Of a stretch of 64,000 nt of DNA, positions 50,971 through 60,180 are shown one piece after another. The notes under the pieces are model-generated. The model was given only the letters and a program-made list of their open reading frames with translations, was not told the DNA's origin and made no database searches. Positions within the stretch are counted from its first letter, which is position 1. Each line of letters begins with the position of its first letter. Both the position numbers and the translations under genes were made by a program. Source of the stretch: Clostridia bacterium (GTDB lineage: Bacteria > Bacillota > Peptococcia > DRI-13 > UBA5745); contig JAHDMJ010000010.1 of NCBI GenBank assembly GCA_018436095.1, positions 1 through 64,000 of the forward strand. The letters are read 5' to 3'.

Positions 50971-51789
50971 CTACTTCTTCATAACAGGGGCCTGCAGCTC
51001 AGTTTCCAGTTTTTCGGGGTCGCTTACATCATCCGGCGAGGTGATGACATGACCGCGAAGGGGACCTGCAAAGCAATACCCATTGTCCTCCATCCACCGG
51101 GCCAGCTTCTCGGTAGCCGCGTCATAGCCCCCATCAAAGGGTCCGGTGAAGCGCAGCGTGGCGGCAAGGGGGATTTCATCGTATTCTTTATAGACAAATT
51201 CGCCGCTGTTTGTGCCAAGGGTGTCCACTGGAATGGCAATCTCCACATCGGGGTCGCTCTCCTTATATTCCTCGTCGAAGTAGGTGGAATAGCCGTCGCT
51301 GTGGCAGGCAATTTGATTTTCGCCGATGTATCTGCCCAGTTTCTCCCACAGGATGCCCTCCTGATTGTACTGGGGGATGATGCCTCGCAGGGACAGCACC
51401 TTCACGGCGGGAATTTTCTTCAGTTCAACCTCATAAATCATAATCGTACGCTCCTTTCGCATTGTGCCGCTCATTTCCAGCAGCCGGGCAAGCTTTTGCC
51501 GCTCTGCTGTAATGACTGACTGTACAGAATCTGCCTTGGCGCGCAAAACCTTGTTCATGTAGGCAAAGTCATTCATCCGTGGCAGAATATCGCCCATCTC
51601 ATCAATGGAAAAGCCCAAATCCCGCAGCAGCACAATATTTTTTGCAAGGGGAATCTGTTCGGCGCTGTACTGCCGGTAGCCTGTGTATTTATCAATCTCG
51701 GCGGGATACAGCAGTCCGCATTTCTCATAGTGCCGGAGCATCCGGGGTGATATACGCACAAGATGGGAAAACACGCTTATTTTGAACAA
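50971..51789 (-). CDS. MerR-family regulator with GyrI-like effector domain
   Basis: A 272-residue regulator. Residues 1-70 are the MerR winged helix (FSHLVRISPRMLRHYEKCGLLYPAEIDKYTGYRQYS), a coiled-coil linker follows (75-110), and residues 118-265 are a GyrI/SOUL-like effector domain that binds lipophilic cations or drugs in BmrR-type proteins. Its own promoter has the 19-base spacer typical of MerR-controlled promoters. No transporter gene is adjacent. Confidence 0.9.
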   Translation of the reverse strand: MFKISVFSHLVRISPRMLRHYEKCGLLYPAEIDKYTGYRQYSAEQIPLAKNIVLLRDLGFSIDEMGDILPRMNDFAYMNKVLRAKADSVQSVITAERQKLARLLEMSGTMRKERTIMIYEVELKKIPAVKVLSLRGIIPQYNQEGILWEKLGRYIGENQIACHSDGYSTYFDEEYKESDPDVEIAIPVDTLGTNSGEFVYKEYDEIPLAATLRFTGPFDGGYDAATEKLARWMEDNGYCFAGPLRGHVITSPDDVSDPEKLETELQAPVMKK

Positions 51790-51831
51790 GAGCGCACCTC
51801 CTTTGGTTGTTGCAATCCGGTTTGCAGATTC

Positions 51832-51862
51832 ATCGTAAGCCTTGACACAATGTTAAAGTCAA
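51832..51862 (-). promoter_or_regulatory. MerR-type promoter with 19-bp spacer and palindrome
   Basis: On the minus strand TTGACT (51862-51857) and TACGAT (51837-51832) are separated by 19 bases, the over-long spacing MerR activators correct by twisting DNA. CTTGAC/GTCAAG form an inverted repeat around the -35 box and spacer. It points to the regulator gene starting at 51789, implying autoregulation. Confidence 0.8.
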
Positions 51863-51872
51863 GAGGCACTTT

Positions 51873-51968
51873 TCAGCCAACTCGTGGGGATCGTTTAAAC
51901 ATAGCGCCCAGATAATCGTCGCCCAATCCGGGGACGCCGGGGCATTTGCTGAGAAGTTTGATTTCCAT
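51873..51968 (-). CDS. Possible 31-residue peptide
   Basis: A short frame of 31 codons behind a strong site (GGGGAGG, 6 bases before the ATG at 51968). The peptide is basic at its end with a Gly/Pro-rich middle (CPGVPGLGDDYLGAMF). It lies between the DUF4003 and MerR genes on the same strand. It may be a real small protein, a leader peptide, or the remaining start of a lost gene. Confidence 0.4.
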   Translation of the reverse strand: MEIKLLSKCPGVPGLGDDYLGAMFKRSPRVG

Positions 51969-52040
51969 ATTTACCTCCCCGTTTCTATTTGTTTTATTTA
52001 ACCTTTTCCGGTTCACATACTACCGCAAAGGCAATAAAGC

Positions 52041-53033
52041 CTATGAAGATGATGACGATGCCGCCGCTGCGGTGGAGGCGGAAATCGCTGCTATCATGGC
52101 GGCTTGCTGTGCTATCATAATATTGGTGATACTGGTCGAAAGCGTTGCCGTCAATACCCCGTCTTTTACGCTCTCGGCATAACCGCCCGCTACGATTGAC
52201 GCCGCAAAAAGCAGCAGCTCCTGTGTTGAGACCGACAGCACGCCAAATCCTTTCTGCGCTCTCAAGGTATTCCGGGCTGTACCGATGTCATGGACAATCG
52301 TATCTATCTCCACCGGCAGCAGGGTGAGGATTCCCAAAACCGGCAGGGTATAAGCTTTATCCAACTTGATTCGCTGCACCCGAAGAGCATCCCGCAGAGC
52401 GAGAAGGCGATCCGTAGCGCTATCATCCGAATTTCCGAGGACCAGCACCTGCGCCAAAGCCTGAACGCTGTTTTTGCTGGAAAACCCGCCTTTTAACCGG
52501 CTGTAAAGCTGCTCAATGCGCTCCGCTCCCCCCGTCACCTCCAAATCCGTAAGCCCCAGCATAGCCGCATAGATATAATCATCCTGCCCCGTATAAAAGA
52601 AATGACGGGCTTTCATACCATCGTAAAAGCTTCGCGCGCGGGTTGCAACATTCTCATAATCGGAAGCATCGGCTTGCACCGCAACCTGATAGGCGGCAAC
52701 CACAAGAAAGTCGGAAGCACGGAACTTTACGTCTTTCAATAAGTCATATACCTTCAGCGTTTCGCTAAATACCTGCTGGGGATTAGGGGACAACGAGAGC
52801 AGCGCCGCTACACATAACGCCATATTGCCCCGAAAGGCAGAAAAGGCGCCGGTGTTCTGCTTCATCAAAGCGTGGCACTGTCGAATAGCTTCACAGTCAA
52901 CCGTTCTACCCTTCTGCGCATACAGAAGCGCTGCCAGCCGCTTTGTCAGGGTGTTTTGCCAAGTGAATTCTTTTTTGATGATTTGCGCATTATCCGCAAA
53001 AAGTTCCAACCTGCTTTTTCCTGTGTAATTCAT
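52041..53033 (-). CDS. DUF4003 family protein
   Basis: A 330-residue, mainly helical cytoplasmic protein. RLELFADNAQIIKKEFTWQNTLTKRLAALLYA and GNMALCVAALLSLSPNPQQVF are in the style of DUF4003, a family of unknown function in Firmicutes. The C-terminus (residues about 295-330) is a low-complexity run of Ala, Ile and Ser ending in six serines. It could be membrane-interacting at that end. Confidence 0.75.
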   Translation of the reverse strand: MNYTGKSRLELFADNAQIIKKEFTWQNTLTKRLAALLYAQKGRTVDCEAIRQCHALMKQNTGAFSAFRGNMALCVAALLSLSPNPQQVFSETLKVYDLLKDVKFRASDFLVVAAYQVAVQADASDYENVATRARSFYDGMKARHFFYTGQDDYIYAAMLGLTDLEVTGGAERIEQLYSRLKGGFSSKNSVQALAQVLVLGNSDDSATDRLLALRDALRVQRIKLDKAYTLPVLGILTLLPVEIDTIVHDIGTARNTLRAQKGFGVLSVSTQELLLFAASIVAGGYAESVKDGVLTATLSTSITNIMIAQQAAMIAAISASTAAAASSSSS

Positions 53034-53087
53034 GTAAACAAGGCCTCCATAAATTCATCCTAAAATATCTCAAGACTTTTTTGCTCT

Positions 53088-53253
53088 TTACCAGGCAGAT
53101 GTTTTACAAGATGGACATTCTTCCCTATGTACGCAAAGCGTTTCACCGCAGGCGGGACAACGATACTGTTCTTTCTACTGCCGCAGAAATGCTTGCGTGC
53201 CCATAGCATAAACGGCAATTCATGCCGCAGGGCGCGATCAGCGTTTCTTTCAT
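53088..53253 (-). pseudogene. DUF3795-like gene remnant
   Basis: The minus strand starts well (MKETLIAPCGMNCRLCYGH), the N-terminus of DUF3795 cysteine-rich proteins, but the frame then ends after 36 codons. The family's C-terminus appears in another frame, after an in-frame TAG: AFLRQ, stop, KEQYRCPACGETLCVHREECPSC-type zinc ribbon to a TAA at 53088. The central third of the domain is missing. This is a gene decayed by internal deletion, frameshift and a stop. Confidence 0.7.
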
Positions 53254-53509
53254 CTTATCACCTTTCCTTCGATTGGGTTGCTTAAATCACCAAACCTAAG
53301 GCTGACACTAAGCCGGAATCTATCAATAACGTATAATGCTTTAATAAATAATTATACCAATTCCGAAATCTTTATGGAAGAGATACACTGCGAATTGATA
53401 GATTGACGCCCTTAATAGTCTCTTGTTTCGGGACGAGTGGAGCACCCCTCGACCAACTTAAGAATATTATATTTAGAGCACCACTTTATTTCCACACTGA
53501 GACAGAAAG

Positions 53510-53859
53510 ATGATTTATATGGATACTACTAACTATAGGTGCAATAAATGCCATGCCTCTTATGGCTGCTGTTGCTGCAATTCAGGCTATTATTGTTGTG
53601 TTCCCGGTCCTCAAGGCCCCGCTGTGCTGCGCAGGCCAACACAATGCAAACCCAAGAGTTTAGCACGGCAGAACTCAATACTTTTGTGTTCTCGAATATC
53701 ATGACACTGTCTGCCGGAGACCAGTTGAGCCTTCTGATGGCCTCAGATCCGGATACACTATTTAGTACGCCACAAATGGGGCCTATATGCTCGCAAGCAA
53801 AGAGCCGGCCTATCCCTGTTGGGCAAGCCGGCTCTTTATTTTCTGCGTTTTTCGGGTGA
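53510..53859 (+). pseudogene. Collapsed collagen-like spore surface protein gene
   Basis: Frame 1 from 53510 (or ATG 53519) encodes a Cys-rich start (GCCCCNSGYYCC) followed by GPQGPA, one and a half Gly-X-Y units, and then nonsense. Frame 2, after a shift near 53610, encodes NTMQTQEFSTAELNTFVFSN and on, resembling the C-terminal part of exosporium-type collagen-like proteins. The Gly-X-Y repeats between them seem to have been deleted with a frame change. The second frame also runs into the terminator at 53799. A functional protein is unlikely. Confidence 0.6.
53799..53842 (+). terminator. Rho-independent terminator
   Basis: AAAGAGCCGGC and GCCGGCTCTTT form a perfect 11-bp stem around 17 bases, followed by ATTTTC. 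The mirrored A-run on the other side lets it also serve the chemoreceptor gene that ends at 53864. Confidence 0.88.
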
Positions 53860-53863
53860 GCGC

Positions 53864-55669
53864 TTATCCTTGGATTCCGAAAAGATCACATCCAGTATGG
53901 GGAAGTAGGACTGTCGTTTCACTGGAGCAGATTACATCCTCATATTTAAATGTGGATACCGCATCCTTTAGTATGGCCGCCTGAGCGGAAAGCTCTTCGC
54001 TGGATGCAGAGCTTTCTTCTGCCGTGGCCGCATTGGTCTGCACAACAGTGGATATCTGCTCCATACCCGATGTAATCTGCGTGATGGCGGCGGCCTGCCC
54101 TTGCACGTCCCCCGCAATGCTCTCCATGATTCTCTGCATGCCGGAAATTTCACCGGATGCATATTCCGTTGAAACCCGTGTTTCCTGCGCAAGCCGCAGT
54201 CCTTCGTCCACTTCTCGCATGGAGCGCTTGATGAGCTCCGCCGTTTTCTTTGCGGATTCAGCCGATTGCCCGGCCAAATTCCGCACCTCCTCGGCGACAA
54301 CGGCAAAGCCCTTGCCTGCTGTACCGGCGCGTGCCGCTTCAATCGCCGCATTCAGCGCCAGGATATTGGTCTGTTGTGCAATATCCTGGATGGTATCGGC
54401 AATTCCATTGATTTGGTTCGAACTGTCTTTGATCCGCTCCATAGACGCAAGCAGCCGTATCATTTTCTCTTGTCCTTCCTCGGCCCCGGCTGCGGTTTTT
54501 GCCACACTTTCGGAGACCTGTTTGACACTTTCTGCAATATGGCTTGCTTCCCCGGACACTGTGGCAATGGATGCCGAAAGCTCCTGAACCGAAGCGGCTT
54601 GCTCCGTGGCTCCGGAGGCAAGGGCCTGGGCGGCATCAGAGATTTGAGCCGCTCCCGAATTGACCATGTCGGCCGACGTGTTGATGTTGGATAAGGCATG
54701 TGCGGTACCCAGATAAGCCTGCTGTAAGGACTCCTGAATCGGGGCAAAATCTCCCACATACTGATACGTAAAATGTGTCGTCAGATCTCCCTTTGCCATA
54801 TTTCCCATATGGCGTGTAAGATCCTCGACAATTCCCCGAATGGTTAAAATCAGAGTTTCCGTGGCTTGCGTCAGCGTTTGCAGCTCGTCCCTGTCTTTTG
54901 TAACCGGCACCGGCGGCGTATGCGCATCGCCCGCTGCAAGCTGCTCAAGGCGTTTTGCGACGCCGGCCAGCGGGCCGGTCAGCCGTTTGAGGCCAAAGAA
55001 GGCGATCAAAACGCCAATGATAGCATTGCCGAAGCTGACTGCCAGCAGTATGGCCTGTGCGGACGCTTCCTGCTTATAAAACGCCGCCTCGGCCTGCTCG
55101 ATGTCTTCCGCATAATTTCCTGCGTTTATGTACCAGCCGTAGGGCTCAAACTTCAGCGTATAGGTTCTCTTCTGAAAGAGTCCTTCCTGTCCCGGTTTTT
55201 TCGTGTAATAATCGGTATAACCGCCGCCGGACTGGTTTCCTGCAGCAATAATATTGCGAACGTAATAGGTTCCTTCCTGGTCTGTAAGGTCATATCGCCG
55301 TGTGCCCTCGATTTCCGGATCCATGTGAACGACGCAAGCGCCGTCCTCTGTGTATGCCCAGAGATAGCCGTCGCCGTTATAGCGTGTATCGCGGATTATT
55401 TTTTCTGCAGATTCCAGTGCTTCTTGCATAGTGATTTCCCCGTTCAGGTACCTTTGATGGTTCACGCTCAAAACGCCGGTCATGCTTTCTGCCACAGCTT
55501 TGATTTTGCTGTCATAATCCTGCCGCTTTGCTGAGATGGCCAGGCTATAAGCTCTATCCATGTTGACATAGGATATTATCGAAGATAGCAAGATAGATGC
55601 AACCAGTAAAACGCCAATAAACAACGCTAACTTTTCTTTTAATTGAAATTTGAATTTTATTTTTGCCAT
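53864..55669 (-). CDS. Methyl-accepting chemotaxis protein with Cache sensor
   Basis: A 601-residue transmembrane receptor. A membrane segment at about 10-32, a single Cache sensor domain (about 35-185; [26 protein letters not shown] is a typical sCache core), a second membrane segment at about 190-212, HAMP, and a signalling domain whose hairpin tip is [35 protein letters not shown] set the start at 55669 because GAGGAGGAG lies just upstream; the longer frame adds 19 residues without family character. Confidence 0.93.
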   Translation of the reverse strand: MAKIKFKFQLKEKLALFIGVLLVASILLSSIISYVNMDRAYSLAISAKRQDYDSKIKAVAESMTGVLSVNHQRYLNGEITMQEALESAEKIIRDTRYNGDGYLWAYTEDGACVVHMDPEIEGTRRYDLTDQEGTYYVRNIIAAGNQSGGGYTDYYTKKPGQEGLFQKRTYTLKFEPYGWYINAGNYAEDIEQAEAAFYKQEASAQAILLAVSFGNAIIGVLIAFFGLKRLTGPLAGVAKRLEQLAAGDAHTPPVPVTKDRDELQTLTQATETLILTIRGIVEDLTRHMGNMAKGDLTTHFTYQYVGDFAPIQESLQQAYLGTAHALSNINTSADMVNSGAAQISDAAQALASGATEQAASVQELSASIATVSGEASHIAESVKQVSESVAKTAAGAEEGQEKMIRLLASMERIKDSSNQINGIADTIQDIAQQTNILALNAAIEAARAGTAGKGFAVVAEEVRNLAGQSAESAKKTAELIKRSMREVDEGLRLAQETRVSTEYASGEISGMQRIMESIAGDVQGQAAAITQITSGMEQISTVVQTNAATAEESSASSEELSAQAAILKDAVSTFKYEDVICSSETTVLLPHTGCDLFGIQG

Positions 55670-55945
55670 TATTATCTCCTCCTCATGCCAGATGCCCTTT
55701 GTCAGCTTGGCTTTTTTCTGTTGCAAGGCAGCACAAAAACGCTGACATATCTAAACTATTATAGTGATATCGAACTCTGCATAGTTTGCTCATACCGCAA
55801 ATTGGCCGTTTGGTGACTTGAATAGCAAAATAAAACGAATTTGGTCAAATGCAATTCCAATATAACCCTTCACGGATGTAGCCTCTACCGCCGATAAGGC
55901 AAGGCAAACCAAGCTATTCAGGGCATATCAACGCTTGTTTTCTGA

Positions 55946-55975
55946 GTATATAATTGGTTATATTTGCCGACAATA
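55946..55975 (+). promoter_or_regulatory. Possible forespore (sigma-F/G) promoter of the germination operon
   Basis: GTATA (55946-55950) and GCCGACAATA (55966-55975) with a 15-base gap resemble the forespore sigma factor consensus, 30 bases before the first germination gene. The remaining part of the 335-bp gap back to the chemoreceptor has no gene I can support. Confidence 0.45.
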
Positions 55976-56004
55976 AAACTATACTTGGGAAACGAGGCGT
56001 GGCT

Positions 56005-57555
56005 ATGTTTGGTTTTTTCGACAAAAAGAGAAAGCAAAAAAAACAGGAAACCTTTCAGAAAATGCTCCCTCATCAAGAAATGGGAGAGGTCTCTGAAAGC
56101 TATCAGGAAACGATTGTACATCTGAAAAATGTATTTAAGGATGATGATCCCATTGAATTCAGGGAGATTTCGGCCGGCAGGCATAAGCCCATACGAGTCT
56201 GTTTTGTCTTTTGCGACGGGTTGGCGGATGCATCGCTGATCGATGATTTTTTGATTCGCCCCTTGATGCAGATCGATGAGTCCACGTTGGAAAAACTGAC
56301 TGCGGATACGTTACTCTCCAATGTTTTGCAGATTAATAGCGCTAAAAAAACCGGGAATTTAAATGAAATTATTGAGAACATAACCTATGGCGACACGCTT
56401 TTGGTAGCGGAAGGAATCGGCCAACCCATACTTTTCAGCACGAAGAGCTTTCCTGCCAGAGCCGTTTCAGAGCCTGAGGGTGAGAAAATCCTCAGCGGGC
56501 CGCGGGAAGGGTTTACCGAGGTCATGATGACCAATCTGGCGATGGTCCGGCGGAAGCTCAGAACCGAGAAGCTTAAAATGCGTTATTACAAGCTGGGCAA
56601 GCAGACGAATACTCAGCTCTGTATTGCTTATTTGGACGGCATCGCTGACCCTGAAATTGTTCGGGAGCTTTATAGGCGGCTTGACAATATTGACATAGAC
56701 GGGATTTTGGACGCCAACTATATCAACGAGCTGATCCGCGATGACGTCTGGTCGCCGTTTCGGTCCACAGGCTATACCGAGCGTCCTGACGTGGTGGCTG
56801 CCAAGCTGCTGGAGGGCCGGATTGCGGTTTTCGTGGATGGAACGCCCGTAGTGCTCACGCTGCCATATCTGTTTATCGAGAATTTCCAGAGCAATGAAGA
56901 CTATTATCTGAGCTTTTACTACACAACCTTTACCCGGGGACTCAGGATTTTAGGATTCTTTCTCACCATACTGGTGCCTGCTATTTACATTGCAATCGTA
57001 GCGTATCATCAGGAAATGCTGCCGGCGCCGTTGCTCATCAGCATCGCCACGGAGCGGCAAGGCGTTCCGCTCCCAGCCGCGCTTGAAGCGATGATTATGC
57101 TCATCGTCTTTGAAATCCTCCGTGAAACGGCTCTTCGGATGCAGACGAACGTTGGGCAAGCGCTGAGCATCGTCGGCGCCCTTGTAGTGGGGCAGGCCGC
57201 AGTGGAGGCCAAGCTGATTGCCGCGCCTATGATTATCATTGTCGCCATGTCAGGCATTACCAGCCTGCTGGTCCCTAAAATGAACGCCCCAATTCTCATC
57301 CTTCGTTTTGGAATCCTGCTGCTCGCTTCCTGTTTGGGTTTCCTGGGCGTGACCGTCGGCGTCGCCTTTTTGCTGGCCCATGTTTTGGGTCTGCAGTCAT
57401 TTGGCGTCTGGCAGTTATCATCAGGCCGCAAACTGCATTTTCAGAGTATAAAAGACACGGTGATTCGGGCGCCGTGGCGTAAAATGATCCTGCGCCCGGA
57501 GCAGCTTGCGAAGAATGACGTACGTCAAAAGGGTCATCAGGAGGGGCAGCAATGA
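56005..57555 (+). CDS. Spore germinant receptor subunit A (GerA family)
   Basis: A 516-residue GerA/GerKA-type subunit. The N-terminal cytoplasmic domain (about 1-290) contains the family pattern IAYLDGIADPEIVRELYRRLDNIDIDGILDANYINELIRD; the C-terminal part has five or six membrane segments (FYYTTFTRGLRILGFFLTILVPAIYIAIVAYHQE). With subunits B and C it forms a ligand-gated ion channel in the spore inner membrane. ATG at 56005 is preferred. Its stop overlaps the next gene by 4 bases. Confidence 0.93.
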   Translation: MFGFFDKKRKQKKQETFQKMLPHQEMGEVSESYQETIVHLKNVFKDDDPIEFREISAGRHKPIRVCFVFCDGLADASLIDDFLIRPLMQIDESTLEKLTADTLLSNVLQINSAKKTGNLNEIIENITYGDTLLVAEGIGQPILFSTKSFPARAVSEPEGEKILSGPREGFTEVMMTNLAMVRRKLRTEKLKMRYYKLGKQTNTQLCIAYLDGIADPEIVRELYRRLDNIDIDGILDANYINELIRDDVWSPFRSTGYTERPDVVAAKLLEGRIAVFVDGTPVVLTLPYLFIENFQSNEDYYLSFYYTTFTRGLRILGFFLTILVPAIYIAIVAYHQEMLPAPLLISIATERQGVPLPAALEAMIMLIVFEILRETALRMQTNVGQALSIVGALVVGQAAVEAKLIAAPMIIIVAMSGITSLLVPKMNAPILILRFGILLLASCLGFLGVTVGVAFLLAHVLGLQSFGVWQLSSGRKLHFQSIKDTVIRAPWRKMILRPEQLAKNDVRQKGHQEGQQ

Positions 57556-58685
57556 AGCATCTTACCGCCTGTGCATTGATTTTATTATGTTGTGTATCGT
57601 TGAGCGGATGCTGGGATTACCGGGGGCTGGATGAGATCGATATCGTAACCGGAATCGCTGTGGATAAGGATAAGGCCGGAATCTACCGGCTGACCATAGA
57701 AATTGTTGATACCCAGGGCTCTGCCAAAGAGGGGGATCTCGGTGCAAAATACGTAGAAGCCCAGGGAGAAACCATATTTAACGCCATTCGCAATTCCAAG
57801 AAGCGGTTGATCAACAAGCTATATGGCGGTAATATGCAAACATTGGTAATCAGCCGGCAAATCGCCGAAACAGAAGGCGTTTCTGTTATTCTGGAGGAGA
57901 TGCTGCGCGACGGAGAACCCCGTGAGACCATGAGCGTTGTCATCTCACAGGAAGAAACAGCGAAGGATATTCTTCTTGCGGAAGGTATCGATTCTAAAAT
58001 CATATCCTATGAGATTCATGATATGGTTGAAGAGGATAACCGGGTAACCGCGGCAACGGTAAACATGCCGCTGTATAAGGCATATAACGCAATCAAGGGA
58101 ACAGGCAATTCTTTAACGCTTCCTGCGGTACACTGTGTACAAAATGGAGAGGAAACGGTTGTTGAAAGCAACGGGATCGCCGTATTTGAGGGCGACAAGC
58201 TTATCGGGTTTCTGCCTTCAAAGAACAGCATGTACTATCTGTTCTTTAGAAACGAGGTAAAGGGCGGCGTGATCTCATTACCGATAAGCCGGCCGGATGA
58301 CAGCGTTTCTCTGGAAATCAAGGGCTGCAAAACAAATGTTGATGTTTCCGTTCAAAAGGGACAGGCCTTCATTACCCTATCCATTGATATAAAGCTCAAT
58401 GTGATGGAGATCAAATCACAGTTAAGCATATCCCAGGCAAGCCAGCGTAAAGACCTGGAGCAGCAGATATCTGCGTTTTTACAGACAAGCATTGCCGGCT
58501 TTTTCAAAGATGTACAAACGCAGAATAAGGCTGATATCTTTGGATTTGGACGGCAACTCTACCAGAGAACCCCCGGTCAATGGGCGTCCATTGAAGATGA
58601 CTGGAACGAACTATTTCAAAACGCTGATATTCAGATAAAGGTTAACGCGAAAATCCAATCCGCCGGCGTATTGAAAGATTATTGA
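57552..58685 (+). CDS. Spore germinant receptor subunit C (Ger(x)C lipoprotein)
   Basis: A 377-residue lipoprotein with lipobox LSGC (Cys20) followed by WDYRGLDEIDIVTGIAVDKD, the universal Ger(x)C start, and three mixed domains. Subunit C sits on the outer face of the spore inner membrane and depends on Lgt. It overlaps the A gene by 4 bases and is followed by a 50-residue membrane protein and subunit B. Confidence 0.94.
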   Translation: MKHLTACALILLCCVSLSGCWDYRGLDEIDIVTGIAVDKDKAGIYRLTIEIVDTQGSAKEGDLGAKYVEAQGETIFNAIRNSKKRLINKLYGGNMQTLVISRQIAETEGVSVILEEMLRDGEPRETMSVVISQEETAKDILLAEGIDSKIISYEIHDMVEEDNRVTAATVNMPLYKAYNAIKGTGNSLTLPAVHCVQNGEETVVESNGIAVFEGDKLIGFLPSKNSMYYLFFRNEVKGGVISLPISRPDDSVSLEIKGCKTNVDVSVQKGQAFITLSIDIKLNVMEIKSQLSISQASQRKDLEQQISAFLQTSIAGFFKDVQTQNKADIFGFGRQLYQRTPGQWASIEDDWNELFQNADIQIKVNAKIQSAGVLKDY

Positions 58686-58699
58686 GGAGGTAAAGGCAA

Positions 58700-58852
58700 A
58701 TGGGTATCGCTGTTGTGATCGTGTTTTTTGCAGGGGTTATTCTGCTTGGCCTTTGCCGGGGATTTCCAGGCCGCAGCAGGAGAGAAAATGTTTTTTATAT
58801 TTTAAGCATAGGCGTCAGCCTGACGGTATTACTGATAAAGAGTATTGCCTGA
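58700..58852 (+). CDS. Small two-helix membrane protein, candidate receptor subunit D
   Basis: A 50-residue protein with two hydrophobic helices (residues about 2-18 and 32-49) separated by a basic loop (CRGFPGRSRREN). GAGGAGG lies about 10 bases before the ATG. Its size, topology and position inside a ger operon match the small D subunits reported for some Bacillus germinant receptors, which tune receptor response. The identity is inferred from context. Confidence 0.7.
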   Translation: MGIAVVIVFFAGVILLGLCRGFPGRSRRENVFYILSIGVSLTVLLIKSIA

Positions 58853-58898
58853 CATCCGGTTCATGGGAAGCGAAGCGCCTGCCCAAAGGAGTAAGCAT

Positions 58899-59981
58899 AT
58901 GGAATCTGAAAAATTGACGCCCTGGAATTTACGGAGCCTGCTCATTATCATGATCCTTTGCGGGTCATTGGTAAACGGCGCTTTTACTGTTGTGCAGGAT
59001 ACTTGGATCTCCGTACTGCTCATGGCAGTGATTTATCTCCCTGCGATTTTGATATACTGTAGAATCTGTACGCTTTTCCCGGAAGAAGACCTGTTCGGCA
59101 TAATGGAGGTACTGTTTGGCCGGATAGGAAGCGTGCTCTTCGTCTTGCCCATGACCTGTTATGCTTTGACTGTCACGGCGCTGCAACTGAGAAATTTTAC
59201 TGAGTTTACCGTTGTGATCGCTCTGAAGAACACGCCCCCCATTCCCATCATGATTGTATTGATTCTTACGGTGCTGTATCTTGCTAAGCAGGGGTTCTTC
59301 GTATTAGGGCGATGGTCCACCATAGTCTGCATTGTTATCAGCATGAATATCATTTTTACCATTTTGTTTTCTTTGAATATCATGGATATGTCTCATATCC
59401 TGCCGGTCATGAATCATACCCCCGGCGCTGTCCTGTCTAATTCCTTTGCACTGGGGAGTATTGCTGTGGGTGAGACGGTTATGATGATGGTCATACTGTG
59501 CAATAGAAAAAAAGAGCGGAGCGCTTACCGGATATACTTGCCAGGCGTCATACTGGGAGTCTGTCTCTTTGCGCTGGTCATATTGCGCAACATTTTTATC
59601 CTTGGAGCCGATCTGGAGAATTCCGCCAAGTTTTCCACCTATATGGCCGTGCGCATTATTGAGGTTGGGAGCTTTTTTGAGAGAATCGAGAGTTCCATCT
59701 CTTTTGTCTATATCCTTCTTGGCATTACAAAGATGGCGCTGTTTCTTTCCGGGGCAACCATGGGGATTTCCAAGCTGCTTAGGGTGGATGACTATAAAAA
59801 GCTCTTGGTCCCCACCGGTCTTCTTACGCTGGCCATCGGTGCCCTGGTTTTTAATAACGCCTTTGAAATGTTTGACCTCGTATGGGTATACCAGTATGCT
59901 GCAATCCCCTTTCAGTTGTTGATTCCCGCCGCCATCTGGATTGGGGCTGAAATAAAAGCGCCAAAACCTTCGGCAGGATAA
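58899..59981 (+). CDS. Spore germinant receptor subunit B (GerB, APC-type)
   Basis: A 360-residue integral membrane protein with about ten segments, related to amino acid permeases; it carries the germinant-binding pocket in characterised receptors. Start ATG 58899 is chosen because AAAGGAG lies 6-7 bases upstream; longer frames overlap the small upstream gene. The order A-C-(D)-B is that of the gerK operon type. Confidence 0.92.
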   Translation: MESEKLTPWNLRSLLIIMILCGSLVNGAFTVVQDTWISVLLMAVIYLPAILIYCRICTLFPEEDLFGIMEVLFGRIGSVLFVLPMTCYALTVTALQLRNFTEFTVVIALKNTPPIPIMIVLILTVLYLAKQGFFVLGRWSTIVCIVISMNIIFTILFSLNIMDMSHILPVMNHTPGAVLSNSFALGSIAVGETVMMMVILCNRKKERSAYRIYLPGVILGVCLFALVILRNIFILGADLENSAKFSTYMAVRIIEVGSFFERIESSISFVYILLGITKMALFLSGATMGISKLLRVDDYKKLLVPTGLLTLAIGALVFNNAFEMFDLVWVYQYAAIPFQLLIPAAIWIGAEIKAPKPSAG

Positions 59982-60125
59982 AAAGTGTTTCATCATTTGG
60001 TGTAAAGAGCCATCGGTCCATGTGACCGGTGGATTTTTTTATTCCCCGGCTTATAGCAAGGTTTCATTTACTACATGAAAGCCCAAATTAAGTACATGGC
60101 TGTGCCAGATATTCAATTCTAAATT

Positions 60126-60145
60126 ATACTTTCCATGGAAAGTAT
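60126..60145. promoter_or_regulatory. 20-bp perfect palindrome before the Rrf2 gene
   Basis: ATACTTTCCATGGAAAGTAT is a perfect 20-bp inverted repeat 36 bases before the Rrf2 start codon, within the promoter region (TATTTTATA-like stretch follows). It is the right size and place for a dimeric Rrf2 operator. Confidence 0.75.
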
Positions 60146-60180
60146 TTTATATCTTAAGCGAGACAAGAAGGTGAGATAAT

